From an uncultured Clostridia bacterium (GTDB taxonomy: Bacteria > Bacillota > Clostridia > Lachnospirales > Anaerotignaceae): a stretch of 64,000 nt of DNA. Positions 33,408-41,874 of this stretch are shown piece after piece. Numbering within the stretch: the stretch's first letter is position 1; the number at the start of each line of letters is the position of its first letter. The translations under genes were made by a program, and so were the position numbers. The notes beneath the pieces are model-generated. The model had not been told where the DNA came from. It saw only the letters and a program-made list of their open reading frames with translations, and searched no databases. The stretch is taken from positions 62,001-126,000 of the forward strand of contig CALWRF010000038.1 of assembly GCA_944383885.1 (NCBI GenBank). Direction: 5' to 3'.

Positions 33408-34598
33408 ATGGCAAGATTTACATTACCAAGAGATATTTATTTCGGAGCAGGCGCAATGGAGTCTTTAAAAACTCTTACAGGCAAAAAAGCTATTGTTGTA
33501 GTAGGCGGCGGCTCAATGAAAAAATTCGGCTTTCTTGATAAAGCAGTAGGATATTTAAAAGAAGCCGGCATGGAGGTAGAACTTTTTGAAGGTGTGGAGC
33601 CTGACCCATCTGTTGAAACAGTAATGAAAGGCGCGGAAGCAATGAGAAAATTCCAGCCTGACTGGATAGTAGCAATTGGCGGCGGCTCACCTATTGACGC
33701 AGCTAAGGCAATGTGGGCTTTTTATGAATACCCAGAAACAACATTTGAAGACCTTATTACACCTTTTAATTTTCCTACACTTCGTACAAAAGCTAAATTC
33801 TGTGCTATTTCCTCAACTTCAGGCACAGCAACAGAAGTAACAGCGTTCTCTGTAATAACAGATTATTCAAAAGGCATTAAATATCCATTGGCAGATTTTA
33901 ATATCACACCTGATGTTGCCATTGTAGACCCTGTCCTTGCTGAAACAATGCCTAAAAAACTTACAGCTCATACAGGTATGGACGCCCTTACACATGCTAT
34001 TGAAGCTTATGTATCAACACTTCATAACGACTTTACAGACCCGCTTGCTCTTCACGCAATTAAAATGATACATAACGACCTTAAAAAATCTTTCGACGGT
34101 GATAAATCAGCAAGAGAAAGCATGCATAACGCTCAGTGCTTAGCCGGCATGGCATTTTCAAATGCTCTTTTAGGTATCGTTCACTCAATGGCACATAAAA
34201 CAGGTGCTGCATTTACAGGCGGACATATCGTTCATGGCTGCGCTAATGCTATGTACCTTCCAAAAGTAATTAAATACAACAGCAAAAACGCAGAAGCTGC
34301 TGAAAGGTATGCCTATATTGCTAAATTTATTGGTCTTGAAGGCGACTCAACAGAATCACTTGTAGACGCTTTAATAGCAGAAATTAGAAACATGAATAAA
34401 TCTCTTGAAATCCCTGCATGCATCAAAGAATACGAGGGCGGCATTATTGATGAAACAGAATTTAATAATAAACTCAAAGATGTAGCAGCTCTTGCTATAA
34501 GCGACGCCTGCACAGGTTCAAACCCTCGCATACCTACACAGGAAGAAATGGAAAAACTTCTTACTGCTTGCTATTATGACAAAGAAATTGACTTCTAA
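33408..34598 (+). CDS. Iron-containing alcohol dehydrogenase
   Basis: A 396-residue type III (Fe-dependent) alcohol dehydrogenase that reduces aldehydes to alcohols with NAD(P)H. NAD-binding GGGSPIDAAKA (about 87-97) and the metal site TGMDALTHAIEAY, then GIVHSMAHKTGAAF and GGHIVHG with the iron-binding His residues. Ribosome site AAGGGGG. Close in layout to butanol or 1,3-propanediol dehydrogenases of Clostridia; the natural substrate cannot be told from sequence alone. Own promoter and terminator. Confidence 0.92.
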   Translation: MARFTLPRDIYFGAGAMESLKTLTGKKAIVVVGGGSMKKFGFLDKAVGYLKEAGMEVELFEGVEPDPSVETVMKGAEAMRKFQPDWIVAIGGGSPIDAAKAMWAFYEYPETTFEDLITPFNFPTLRTKAKFCAISSTSGTATEVTAFSVITDYSKGIKYPLADFNITPDVAIVDPVLAETMPKKLTAHTGMDALTHAIEAYVSTLHNDFTDPLALHAIKMIHNDLKKSFDGDKSARESMHNAQCLAGMAFSNALLGIVHSMAHKTGAAFTGGHIVHGCANAMYLPKVIKYNSKNAEAAERYAYIAKFIGLEGDSTESLVDALIAEIRNMNKSLEIPACIKEYEGGIIDETEFNNKLKDVAALAISDACTGSNPRIPTQEEMEKLLTACYYDKEIDF

Positions 34599-34633
34599 GT
34601 TGAAATAACTGCATAATAATTCAAAAATATTTT

Positions 34634-34696
34634 AAGCGCTTTTTATAAATACTGTTGGAAATTTAATCCATCTAAAATATAAAAAGCGCTTTTATT
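34634..34696 (+). terminator. Terminator of the alcohol dehydrogenase
   Basis: Perfect 14-base arms 34634-34647 and 34678-34691 with a 30-base loop and U tract. Confidence 0.75.
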
Positions 34697-34734
34697 TATA
34701 CATTTTAGACTAAAACAAAATTACAGAACATGAG

Positions 34735-34749
34735 TGTTAATAGTTAACA
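34735..34749. promoter_or_regulatory. Perfect palindrome TGTTAA-TAG-TTAACA
   Basis: TGTTAATAGTTAACA, 15 bases, perfect. It lies 120 bases upstream of hemerythrin. It resembles a Rex site (TTGTTAA-N4-TTAACAA) but with a three-base spacer, so the regulator is uncertain. Confidence 0.4.
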
Positions 34750-34826
34750 TTTTACATAAATTCTAAACTGAATTTAAAAAAGAACTAATATTGATTTTAA
34801 ATAATTATTATATTATAGTAATTATC

Positions 34827-34841
34827 AGATAATGGTTATCA
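34827..34841 (+). promoter_or_regulatory. Fur-like box before hemerythrin
   Basis: AGATAATGGTTATCA matches the 7-1-7 Fur box TGATAATNATTATCA at most positions. It lies 28 bases before the start codon, at or just after the likely transcript start. Confidence 0.45.
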
Positions 34842-34869
34842 ATTAAAAAATAATTATGGAGGAGATTTC

Positions 34870-35271
34870 ATGAAATACGAATTAACAAAAGACCTTGAAA
34901 CAGGAAACGCTTTAATCGACAGTGAGCACCGCCAGCTTTTTGCAGTAATAAATAAACTTTTAGACGCATGCTCGCAGGGAAAAGGTCGTGACCAAATAAC
35001 TTCTACCGTACAGTATTTAAATGATTATGTAAGCAAACACTTCAGCGATGAAGAACAGCTTCAGATTCAGTCAAAATATCCAGGATATCCGGGTCATAAG
35101 CAGTTCCACGACGGTTACAAGAAAAATCTTTTACAGGCTACAAATGAAATACTTTCTTCAGGCGCAACAATTTCTTCATTAAGCAAACTTAATCAGGTTG
35201 TAAGCATACTTGTTACACATATCAGACTTGAAGATAAAAAAATAGCAGCTCATATCAAGGCTAATTCATAA
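34870..35271 (+). CDS. Bacteriohemerythrin
   Basis: A 133-residue hemerythrin, a di-iron protein that binds oxygen. All seven ligands are present: H20, H57, E61, H76, H80, H117 and D122. In anaerobes such proteins scavenge or sense oxygen or handle iron. Normal single-domain length. A ribosome site (GGAGGAG) precedes the ATG. The Fur-like site upstream suggests iron control. Own terminator. Confidence 0.95.
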   Translation: MKYELTKDLETGNALIDSEHRQLFAVINKLLDACSQGKGRDQITSTVQYLNDYVSKHFSDEEQLQIQSKYPGYPGHKQFHDGYKKNLLQATNEILSSGATISSLSKLNQVVSILVTHIRLEDKKIAAHIKANS

Positions 35272-35277
35272 TAAATT

Positions 35278-35308
35278 AAAGCCGGTGCATTATGTACCGG
35301 CTTTTTTA
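35278..35308 (+). terminator. Terminator of hemerythrin
   Basis: AAAGCCGGT and ACCGGCTTT hairpin followed by U run. Confidence 0.85.
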
Positions 35309-35318
35309 CATTAAAAAT

Positions 35319-36035
35319 TTAAACTATGCTTAAAGCTATTTCCATCATATCTGTAAAAGACTTTTCTCTTTCTGCCGATGTTGTCTCTTCACCAGTTAAA
35401 ATAGAATCAGAAATAGTTAAAATACCTAAGGCATTTGCCCCTCCTGCTGAGGCGTTGGCATATAAAGCCGCCATCTCCATTTCAATGGCAAGAACACCCA
35501 TATTACTCCATTTTTTGGCTTTATCCAACGTATTAAGTGAATAAAACATATCCTCGCTTAAAACATTGCCAACATGGTAATTAACATTTTTATTTTCAGC
35601 CGCGTCAACTGCTTTTCTAAGCAGCTCATAACTGCAAATACATGAAAAATCCCCTGGCAAATCAAAAAGCTTAACATAATTAGAAGTTGTGCAGGCTCCC
35701 ATGCCAATAACTATATCCCTAATTTTAACATCAGGATTAATACTTCCAGCTGTCCCAATCCTTATAAGGTTTTTGCACCCGTAATTAAATATAAGCTCAT
35801 GTGAATAAATACCCATAGACGGGCAGCCCATTCCGCTGCCCATAACAGATACCTTCTTTTTGTTGTAATACCCTGTAAAACCAAACATATTTCTTGTAAA
35901 GTTAAACTGTTTAACATTTTCTAAATAATTATCAGCAATATACTTTGCTCTTAAAGGGTCGCCTGGTAAAAGTACAGTTTCAGCAATATCACCTAAAGCA
36001 GCATCAATATGCGGTGTTGGTACATTAACAGCCAT
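35319..36035 (-). CDS. deoD: Purine-nucleoside phosphorylase DeoD
   Basis: A 238-residue hexameric-type purine-nucleoside phosphorylase that splits purine (deoxy)nucleosides with phosphate. Family motifs: PGDPLRAKYIA (about 24-34), GSGMGCPSMGIYSHEL (about 66-81) with the phosphate-binding loop, RIGTAGSI, and AIEMEMAALYA. GGAGTT precedes the ATG. Single gene, convergent with the hemerythrin. Confidence 0.95.
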   Translation of the reverse strand: MAVNVPTPHIDAALGDIAETVLLPGDPLRAKYIADNYLENVKQFNFTRNMFGFTGYYNKKKVSVMGSGMGCPSMGIYSHELIFNYGCKNLIRIGTAGSINPDVKIRDIVIGMGACTTSNYVKLFDLPGDFSCICSYELLRKAVDAAENKNVNYHVGNVLSEDMFYSLNTLDKAKKWSNMGVLAIEMEMAALYANASAGGANALGILTISDSILTGEETTSAEREKSFTDMMEIALSIV

Positions 36036-36209
36036 TAAATCAACTCCTTTATCTATAATTTATAATTAAATTATAAACTATAAAGAAGTAAATTCAATTA
36101 AAAATAAATAAAATAACAATATAAAATTATTGTTTTCCTAATTGTCCAATTTTTGTCTTGACAAATTGCATAATACTTATTATAATAATTAATGCTTTGA
36201 AAATATTGT

Positions 36210-36283
<74 letters not shown>

Positions 36284-36287
36284 TGTT

Positions 36288-36314
36288 AACGCCGTTTTAA
36301 ACGGCGTTTTTTTA
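36288..36314. terminator. Bidirectional terminator shared by tRNA-Arg and the phage operon
   Basis: AACGCCG (36288-36294) with CGGCGTT (36302-36308) and U runs on the right side. It stops the tRNA rightward and could end the leftward phage operon. Confidence 0.75.
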
Positions 36315-36848
36315 TGCGATTTCAGTATTTCTAATGCTGTCATGAGTATAAGAAGCGAGATTTTTATGAGTAAAATGTTTTAAAGTTATATGCTTGTTAA
36401 ATTTAAGCTTAATATTAATTGCCATATTGGCTGGTATAATATATCTTGAATAACTCTCTACAATATTGTATAAAAATTTAACACTTAACCCTAAATTAAT
36501 GTTAACTGAATATTCTCCATAATTAACTTCAAAATCATAATTGCCTTCACCGCATATATTGTTAAGATAGTTAATAAACATGTAATAAGTGTAAATAAAA
36601 TCATTGTTGTACTTAACTAAAAGAGCTGAACGCCGCACTTCCAAACTGTTTCCGCCGCTGCTAATTCCAAACATACTTTCATACCGTTTTAATCCTTCAT
36701 CATCAGCTGTTTTAATCCACTGATTTTTTTCAATATTACAAAATCTGTTCCATTCATCATTTAAAACTGTATTTTCAGCACCGTTAATAGCATTAATTTC
36801 ACTAAAGTCCCTTAAAAACTCAGGTAAATATTTTATGTACTCTTTCAT
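36312..36848 (-). CDS. XkdU-like baseplate protein (DUF2313)
   Basis: A 178-residue protein with the start KYLPEFLRDFSEINAINGAE typical of XkdU/YmfQ-type baseplate proteins that complete the wedge of a contractile tail. It overlaps the baseplate J gene by four bases. It is the last gene of the operon; the tail fibre that normally follows is absent. Slightly short for the family (about 190-200). Confidence 0.75.
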   Translation of the reverse strand: MKEYIKYLPEFLRDFSEINAINGAENTVLNDEWNRFCNIEKNQWIKTADDEGLKRYESMFGISSGGNSLEVRRSALLVKYNNDFIYTYYMFINYLNNICGEGNYDFEVNYGEYSVNINLGLSVKFLYNIVESYSRYIIPANMAINIKLKFNKHITLKHFTHKNLASYTHDSIRNTEIA

Positions 36849-37921
36849 ACATTTTCCACCGTCCCTAAAATAGGAATCTCGTCAGATTCAATAACAATAT
36901 TGTCTGTATTGTCATTTAACGTAATATCCTCAATATCAATTACACCATCAATCTCAAGAACTTTCATTTCAATACGGCTTTTCCTAACAGTTATGCTTCC
37001 TTCGTTTTCCCAGCCTTCTCGCAGTTCGCAAAAATACTCTTCTATCTTTTCCTTCACCTGTTCAACTATAAATTCAGTTTCAAAACCGCTTTCTAAAGTA
37101 AGAGTAAATTTAATATTAATAGCAACACTGTTTGCTGCCTCAACAGTAACATTGTGACCTATAGGCACAGCACCAATTCCGCTTCCTTTCGGCTGAGGGT
37201 CAACATATTCCTGAATATCTTCAATAAGCGTTCCCTCAGGTACATTATATCCGTTGTTTAATATAACAACCCTAACTGTGCCTCCGCCGTAATAAGCCGG
37301 AAACACTTTACAGCCTCCAACACCATCAATCTCTTTAAAAAGTCTTTTGTAGTCTTCAATATTGCCTCCAAACGCTTTCGTCTCAAAACTGTTAAAATAT
37401 CTCTTCCTTAAACTCTCGTCGCTTTCGGCTTCCTCACCATAAATTATAATGTCCGTTATCTCGGCTTTTAAAAGACCTTCTACATATTCAATAGGCAGTA
37501 TTGTACCTTTATATAAATTCCCGGCATTTCCTGCTTTTTCACATACCATCTTATAGCACCCGTCAGATATTTTTTCGGTAACAGCATAATCATTTCCTCC
37601 GCCGCTGAACCTTTCACCTGTATTAATGTTATTAATAAACTCCCCATTTTCACCAGTAAAAACAGCCTTAACAACGGCATTTGTCGCGTCATGTCTTTTA
37701 ATATTCCTCTCCCAAACCCTTCTGTCTAAATCCTCTCCTGTAGCTGTATCTGCAAATGTTCTGTTCATAAGCATTTCCATGTTCATATACATTTGAGCAC
37801 TCTCAGCGCTGTTTGGCGCTAAAGTATCATATATAATACTGCCCTGCCTTTTGTCCATGCTGTCATTAATAAGCTTCAGTTTTTCATTTAATAAATTCTC
37901 GTAAGTAAAGTTTTCATACAC
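36845..37921 (-). CDS. Baseplate J-like (XkdT) wedge protein
   Basis: A 358-residue baseplate J (gp47-type) wedge protein: DSMDKRQGSIIYDTLAPNS near the start, then FADTATGEDLDRRVWERNI and KAFGGNIEDYKRLFKEIDGV, typical of the family. It forms the hexagonal wedge around the hub. It starts at the stop of the XkdS-like gene (shared base) and runs into the XkdU-like gene. Confidence 0.88.
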   Translation of the reverse strand: MYENFTYENLLNEKLKLINDSMDKRQGSIIYDTLAPNSAESAQMYMNMEMLMNRTFADTATGEDLDRRVWERNIKRHDATNAVVKAVFTGENGEFINNINTGERFSGGGNDYAVTEKISDGCYKMVCEKAGNAGNLYKGTILPIEYVEGLLKAEITDIIIYGEEAESDESLRKRYFNSFETKAFGGNIEDYKRLFKEIDGVGGCKVFPAYYGGGTVRVVILNNGYNVPEGTLIEDIQEYVDPQPKGSGIGAVPIGHNVTVEAANSVAINIKFTLTLESGFETEFIVEQVKEKIEEYFCELREGWENEGSITVRKSRIEMKVLEIDGVIDIEDITLNDNTDNIVIESDEIPILGTVENV

Positions 37922-38319
37922 TAAATATCTGCCTCCATCTCAATTTGTATAATGCCTAAATTAGTAATAACATCAAATTTAATGCTCATTTTGTTAAAAT
38001 CTTTTTCAATAGCAAAATTTTCTATTTTCTCTATTCTGTTGTCAGCAAGAAGGGCGTCTTCTATGTATCCCTCAATAAGCATTTGGGCTTTAACCATATT
38101 GCTTCCTATAAGCTCGCTTATTTGAGAGCCGTAATTCCAGTCGTATATTTCAAAAGCATATCTTTTTGTGTCCAAAGTCTTGCGTATGGCCTGTTCAATA
38201 GCCGCTTTACCATCTATATATCCGTTTATCCTTTTGTTATTAAAATCAAGTAAATATGTTTTTGTAATATACCTGCTGTCTTCTGAAATAATATCCGACG
38301 AAATATTTTCAGGAACCAT
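37921..38319 (-). CDS. XkdS-like baseplate protein (DUF2634/gp25-like)
   Basis: A 132-residue protein of the XkdS family, equivalent to phage gp25 with its lysozyme-like fold at the core of the baseplate: KTYLLDFNNKRINGYIDG, then RYAFEIYDWNYGSQISELIG. It forms the sheath-baseplate joint. Adjacent to the baseplate J gene with stop and start overlapping. Confidence 0.85.
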   Translation of the reverse strand: MVPENISSDIISEDSRYITKTYLLDFNNKRINGYIDGKAAIEQAIRKTLDTKRYAFEIYDWNYGSQISELIGSNMVKAQMLIEGYIEDALLADNRIEKIENFAIEKDFNKMSIKFDVITNLGIIQIEMEADI

Positions 38320-38320
38320 T

Positions 38321-38731
38321 TTAAACCACCACCCTGTCTAAAACTAAAAAATTCTGTCCTCCTTGGATTCTTAAAAGAATAACCTTCTCGCCTTCTTTAA
38401 GCCCGAAATTTAATGTAACATCTTTCTGTCCAACTATTTTGTGGCTGTGTGAAGTATATGAGTTAGCGCTTTCCGTTGACATGTTAAAAGTTTCCTTAAC
38501 ACTTCTTTCAACAACACTGGAACAAAGCGTAATTTTGCTTTTGTCAATAATAAGCCTCTGGTCAGCCATAATAGTGAGCGGCTCCGTTTTGGTAACAATG
38601 CCAAACATAATTCTAACCGGGTCAGAAGCCTCATTTGCCTCAACAGATATTTTCCTTAATGCATTAATCAGTTCACCTGTAATAAATATCAGCTCCTTAA
38701 ATATGTACTCCCTCAGCTCCTGATTGAGCAT
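38321..38731 (-). CDS. XkdR-like baseplate protein (DUF2577)
   Basis: A 136-residue DUF2577 protein: PVRIMFGIVTKTEPLTIMADQ, DVTLNFGLKEGEKVILLRIQGGQ, FLVLDRV. In PBSX this is xkdR, a small OB-like baseplate subunit. It overlaps the preceding gene by 35 bases. Normal length. Confidence 0.8.
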   Translation of the reverse strand: MLNQELREYIFKELIFITGELINALRKISVEANEASDPVRIMFGIVTKTEPLTIMADQRLIIDKSKITLCSSVVERSVKETFNMSTESANSYTSHSHKIVGQKDVTLNFGLKEGEKVILLRIQGGQNFLVLDRVVV

Positions 38732-39569
38732 ATTCTATAATTTTATTTGCAATAGAGTCTATAATGCTTTCTTCGTCAGCCTCGTTGTATATGTTGGAAT
38801 AATTGTTAAGCGTAATATTAACATTTCCGCTTTCATAAGTCCTGCCATCATTTTCCAACCACTGTCCTGCTTTTGTATTTTTATTGTTGTTTAATGTCGA
38901 AAATTCATATTTATGATTTATCTTGGTATTAAAAAAATATTTTTTGTCCGTCTGTTTAATAACGCTTTGCAGCAATTCTTCTTCACTCTGCCGCTCATTA
39001 AATAAAATTCGGTTACGTTGCAGTATCTCATTTAAAATATTCCTGTCTTCAATAAATGCACTGCTGTAATTTTTACTTCTAACTATACCAGTGTTGCTTA
39101 AATGTGTGTTTTTCAGAAAATAATTATTATAAATCTCATCTTTTGGATAAAATATATTTTCTGTTAAAGTATCATTGTAACTATCCGTTTTTTTGTTTAA
39201 CATAATTCCGCCATCAAAAACATTCGTAATGTTTTCAGCCTCTTTCAGCCATGAATTATTTTCATTTTTGTAGTTTTCTTTACCAAAAAAGTTATAATTA
39301 TTTATATATTGAATATAGTTAATATCTTTCTTAAATATTTCATTTTTAACACCCAAACCGCTTTTATCACTGCTTTTTATTTCAAACTCTGTTAAAATAT
39401 TTTCATCTCTGTTTTTAATTGCAAATTCTGTTAAACCGCCTTCATAGTCTTCTGATTGCTGAAAAAACAAATTCCCAAAAAATTCATTGCCAAAAATCCC
39501 CATTATCTCCTCAATAAAAATTCTCTGCTTTAACAACTCGTCAAAAAACTTTTTAAGTTCGTCCGCCAA
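38697..39569 (-). CDS. Unrecognised 290-residue protein with tape-measure-like C-terminus
   Basis: 290 residues, TTG start after AGGTGGGA. The N-terminal part (KKFFDELLKQRIFIEEI) and the middle, rich in Asn, Lys and Phe, are not recognised. The last 45 residues (NVNITLNNYSNIYNEADEES, then IIDSIANKIIEYAQ) match the EAD-helix ending usual in tape-measure proteins of contractile phages. It sits between XkdQ- and XkdR-like genes, not where a tape measure normally lies. It may be a short tape measure or a baseplate protein sharing this end. Confidence 0.55.
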   Translation of the reverse strand: MADELKKFFDELLKQRIFIEEIMGIFGNEFFGNLFFQQSEDYEGGLTEFAIKNRDENILTEFEIKSSDKSGLGVKNEIFKKDINYIQYINNYNFFGKENYKNENNSWLKEAENITNVFDGGIMLNKKTDSYNDTLTENIFYPKDEIYNNYFLKNTHLSNTGIVRSKNYSSAFIEDRNILNEILQRNRILFNERQSEEELLQSVIKQTDKKYFFNTKINHKYEFSTLNNNKNTKAGQWLENDGRTYESGNVNITLNNYSNIYNEADEESIIDSIANKIIEYAQSGAEGVHI

Positions 39570-39582
39570 AATCCCACCTGCC

Positions 39583-40551
39583 TTAACTGTTTATAAGACC
39601 GCCTCTGAGAGATAAATCCATTGTATGTACTCCCATTTTAAACCTGTGCCTGCATGATTCAACTGTCATAGCTTCATCAATGACAATATCCCCCGTTTTG
39701 TCAGTTCTTATATAAATAATAGTACCGGCTCGGACATTAATGTCACCAAATGCCCCTGAAATACTTAAACTTCTTTTGGCTCTGCTGTGCGTATTTAAAA
39801 TACTCAAAGCTTTTTCGTTTCCGTCTTCACCTTCTTCAATGCTTCCTGTATATTGTAAAACGCCCCATTTTGAAACAGAATTCTCGTTTTTCTTAAAGTA
39901 TTCCTGTACAATGCCTTTCTTTCCTTTTAATGTAAGCCTAATCTGGTTATATGTGTCGCTGTCTATAGATGAGGTGTAACTTAAATCCTCCGCTGTGTCA
40001 TCTTTTACAATGTAGTTAGATGCCATATTTTCAGCTCTTTTTAAACTAAGCTTTCCAAAATCATCAAATAGTACATATAACTTTCCGGTGCTTAAATAAG
40101 TTGTGTCTATGGCTGACTGAATAATATCAAATAATGTTTTTTCATCTGAGGTCATGTTGTTTATAATAAAACCGCTTTCTTCAATGCTTCCGCAATTTAT
40201 TCTGTAATCAGATGCTATCTGCTTAATTATGCTCGAAACTGTAAAACCATTAAAATTATATGTAGCCTTATTTTTAAGATACCTGAGCTGGTCATAAGCG
40301 GTTACAGATATAATCCCTTCCTTGTTTCTTGTCTTTGTAAATACATAACCTAAAAAAATCGGAATGCTGTCAGCATAAATTTTTACTGTCGACCCTTCCG
40401 AAAAATCAATTATGCTGTCCTTAATAACATTAAAACACGCTTTCGACGGCATAGAGCTTCTGTATGTTTCAATATACATTTCACCTTCTAAAACAGGTAT
40501 GTACGCTCTCTTGTCGTTTGAATTTATAATTTCCATATAAATGTTACTCAA
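39583..40551 (-). CDS. XkdQ-like baseplate hub protein
   Basis: A 322-residue protein of the XkdQ/YqbQ family (gp27/gpD-like hub): EGEMYIETYRSSMPSKACFN, SVTAYDQLRYLKNKATY, SSIIKQIASDYRI, then RAKRSLSISGAFGDINVRAG. The hub closes the tube at the baseplate. It overlaps the LysM gene by eight bases. Confidence 0.88.
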   Translation of the reverse strand: MSNIYMEIINSNDKRAYIPVLEGEMYIETYRSSMPSKACFNVIKDSIIDFSEGSTVKIYADSIPIFLGYVFTKTRNKEGIISVTAYDQLRYLKNKATYNFNGFTVSSIIKQIASDYRINCGSIEESGFIINNMTSDEKTLFDIIQSAIDTTYLSTGKLYVLFDDFGKLSLKRAENMASNYIVKDDTAEDLSYTSSIDSDTYNQIRLTLKGKKGIVQEYFKKNENSVSKWGVLQYTGSIEEGEDGNEKALSILNTHSRAKRSLSISGAFGDINVRAGTIIYIRTDKTGDIVIDEAMTVESCRHRFKMGVHTMDLSLRGGLINS

Positions 40552-41179
40552 ACCTTATCACCTGCCCCGCGTGTATTAATGAAGGATTGTTTATGCCATT
40601 TATTTTAGCTATCTCATAGCACTTGGCGCCATCATTTAATTGGCTTTTGCATATATTCCATAGATTATCTCCATCTTTAACAACATAAGTTTTTGCCGGT
40701 GTTTTGGCGGTCTGCCTGCTTGCCTGATATGTGCCTATAATGCCGCTTATTTCTGAACTTTGAGCTGTTTTGTATTCCCTGAGCTTTATATCCAAAACCA
40801 CATCAAGCCCCTCACTTGCCTGCTCAATAACATTAAGCGCTTCAATTGTAACCATTTTTTTGGTAGTAAACCCCACTCTTTTGTATGGCAGCTTCTCCCT
40901 TACTATATAAAACATAACTGTCCTTTTTTCATTTATAATCTGCTCTAATTCGTAAATATATACAAACGGCTCTTTAAAACTGGTTAAATATCTTGCATAT
41001 GGCACATCTGCGCCGGGCAGCAATGCCTTAAAGCTGAATTCCATAAGCCCCGGAGTCCGTATCCTGCTTATTTCTTCCATATTAATAAGATTAACTGTAT
41101 CATTTTGACCTTTGTACAACCATGTTATTTTTTCCGGAGTAACTGGAAGTAAAATATCACCAATGTATACCGAATACAT
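40544..41179 (-). CDS. XkdP-like LysM baseplate protein
   Basis: A 211-residue protein with a C-terminal LysM domain (about 164-210: TYVVKDGDNLWNICKSQL, KINGINNPSLIHAGQVIRF). The N-terminus resembles XkdP/gp53-type baseplate components. The LysM likely contacts peptidoglycan or orients the hub. Ribosome site GGGAGG overlaps the stop of the -1 frame extension of the upstream chaperone gene. In other PBSX-like clusters the tape measure gene would sit just upstream; here it does not. Confidence 0.85.
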   Translation of the reverse strand: MYSVYIGDILLPVTPEKITWLYKGQNDTVNLINMEEISRIRTPGLMEFSFKALLPGADVPYARYLTSFKEPFVYIYELEQIINEKRTVMFYIVREKLPYKRVGFTTKKMVTIEALNVIEQASEGLDVVLDIKLREYKTAQSSEISGIIGTYQASRQTAKTPAKTYVVKDGDNLWNICKSQLNDGAKCYEIAKINGINNPSLIHAGQVIRFE

Positions 41180-41181
41180 TT

Positions 41182-41343
41182 TTAAACCTCCCTGTCTTTG
41201 CTTTTGTTCTCATAAATATCTAAGCAAGCCGCAATAAAAGCTTTTTCTTCTTTTGAAAGAGCCATAAATTCCGATGGGAACCTTCCAAATTTAAGGAGGA
41301 CAATATATGCGTATACCGCCTCAAAACTGCCCTCCTCAATTAG
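41182..41343 (-). CDS. -1 frameshift extension of the tail assembly chaperone
   Basis: 53 codons beginning CTA directly after the slippery A-AAA-AAC, in the -1 frame, ending just before xkdP-like. The peptide (LIEEGSFEAVYAYIVLLKFG, then MALSKEEKAFIAACLDIYEN) has no start codon with a ribosome site of its own. Together with residues 1-138 of the gene at 41340 this makes a 191-residue product, the same logic as gpG-GT in lambda and XkdN in PBSX-like phages. Confidence 0.75.
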   Translation of the reverse strand, partial: LIEEGSFEAVYAYIVLLKFGRFPSEFMALSKEEKAFIAACLDIYENKSKDREV

Positions 41344-41756
41344 TTTTTTGCTTCTTCAATCAAGTCCTGAGCCGCCTTGTCAAGACCGTTTATTTCTTTA
41401 ACTTTCTTAATGTACGCAATGTATTCTCCGGCAGAAAGCATTTCTTTAAGCAGAACATCCTCTCCCAAAACACCATAGCTGTTTTGCAGTTCTTCATCAA
41501 AAAGGTCAGGATAAACTGTTGAATATGCGGCTAATTTTCCAATATATCTGCTGTAATCAAAATCTTCAGTATATCCTCCGTTCTTTTTAGGCACTCGTTT
41601 AACGCACATGTCCCTTATTTTTTCTTCCTCATTGCCGCTTAAAGCGCGTATCTCCCACATAACCGGTTTACCATTATTTATAAAACCGCTGCTTGCAGCA
41701 TAAAAAACATTTTCTTTTTTTACTCTGTTTCTGTTTAAAAATAAATCCAGTTCCAT
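41340..41756 (-). CDS. XkdN-like tail assembly chaperone
   Basis: A 138-residue protein of the XkdN/gpG family: ELDLFLNRNRVKKENVFYAA, GFINNGKPVMWEIRALSGNE, RYIGKLAAYSTVYPDLFDEE, ending IEEAKN. It starts at ATG 41756 after GGAGGG; the earlier in-frame codons lie before that site. Such chaperones coat the tape measure during tail assembly. The last codons form a slippery A-AAA-AAC (41349-41343) for -1 frameshift into the extension. Confidence 0.8.
   Translation of the reverse strand: MELDLFLNRNRVKKENVFYAASSGFINNGKPVMWEIRALSGNEEEKIRDMCVKRVPKKNGGYTEDFDYSRYIGKLAAYSTVYPDLFDEELQNSYGVLGEDVLLKEMLSAGEYIAYIKKVKEINGLDKAAQDLIEEAKN
41343..41349 (-). promoter_or_regulatory. Slippery heptamer A-AAA-AAC for -1 frameshifting
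   Basis: In frame as GCA-AAA-AAC, directly before the TAA stop of the chaperone gene. After a one-base slip the next codon is CTA of the extension. Downstream, AGGAGG (41334-41329 region) can pair with CCTCCT about 30 bases later, a possible stimulatory stem. Confidence 0.75.
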
Positions 41757-41794
41757 ATTTCCCTCCAAAAATCTTATTAGTAACATATTAACAA

Positions 41795-41841
41795 CAAAAT
41801 ATAAAAACGGATAATCCCCTGCAAAACAGGGTTTTATCCGT
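41795..41841 (-). terminator. Terminator-like hairpin between tail tube and chaperone genes
   Basis: ACGGATAA/TTATCCGT plus inner CCCTG/CAGGG (41807-41821 and 41827-41841) followed leftward by UUUUUAUAUUUU. It lies inside the operon and would lower expression of the later genes relative to capsid, sheath and tube. Confidence 0.75.
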
Positions 41842-41874
41842 ATAAAATACTCTTTATAAGAGTCTTAAATAAAA

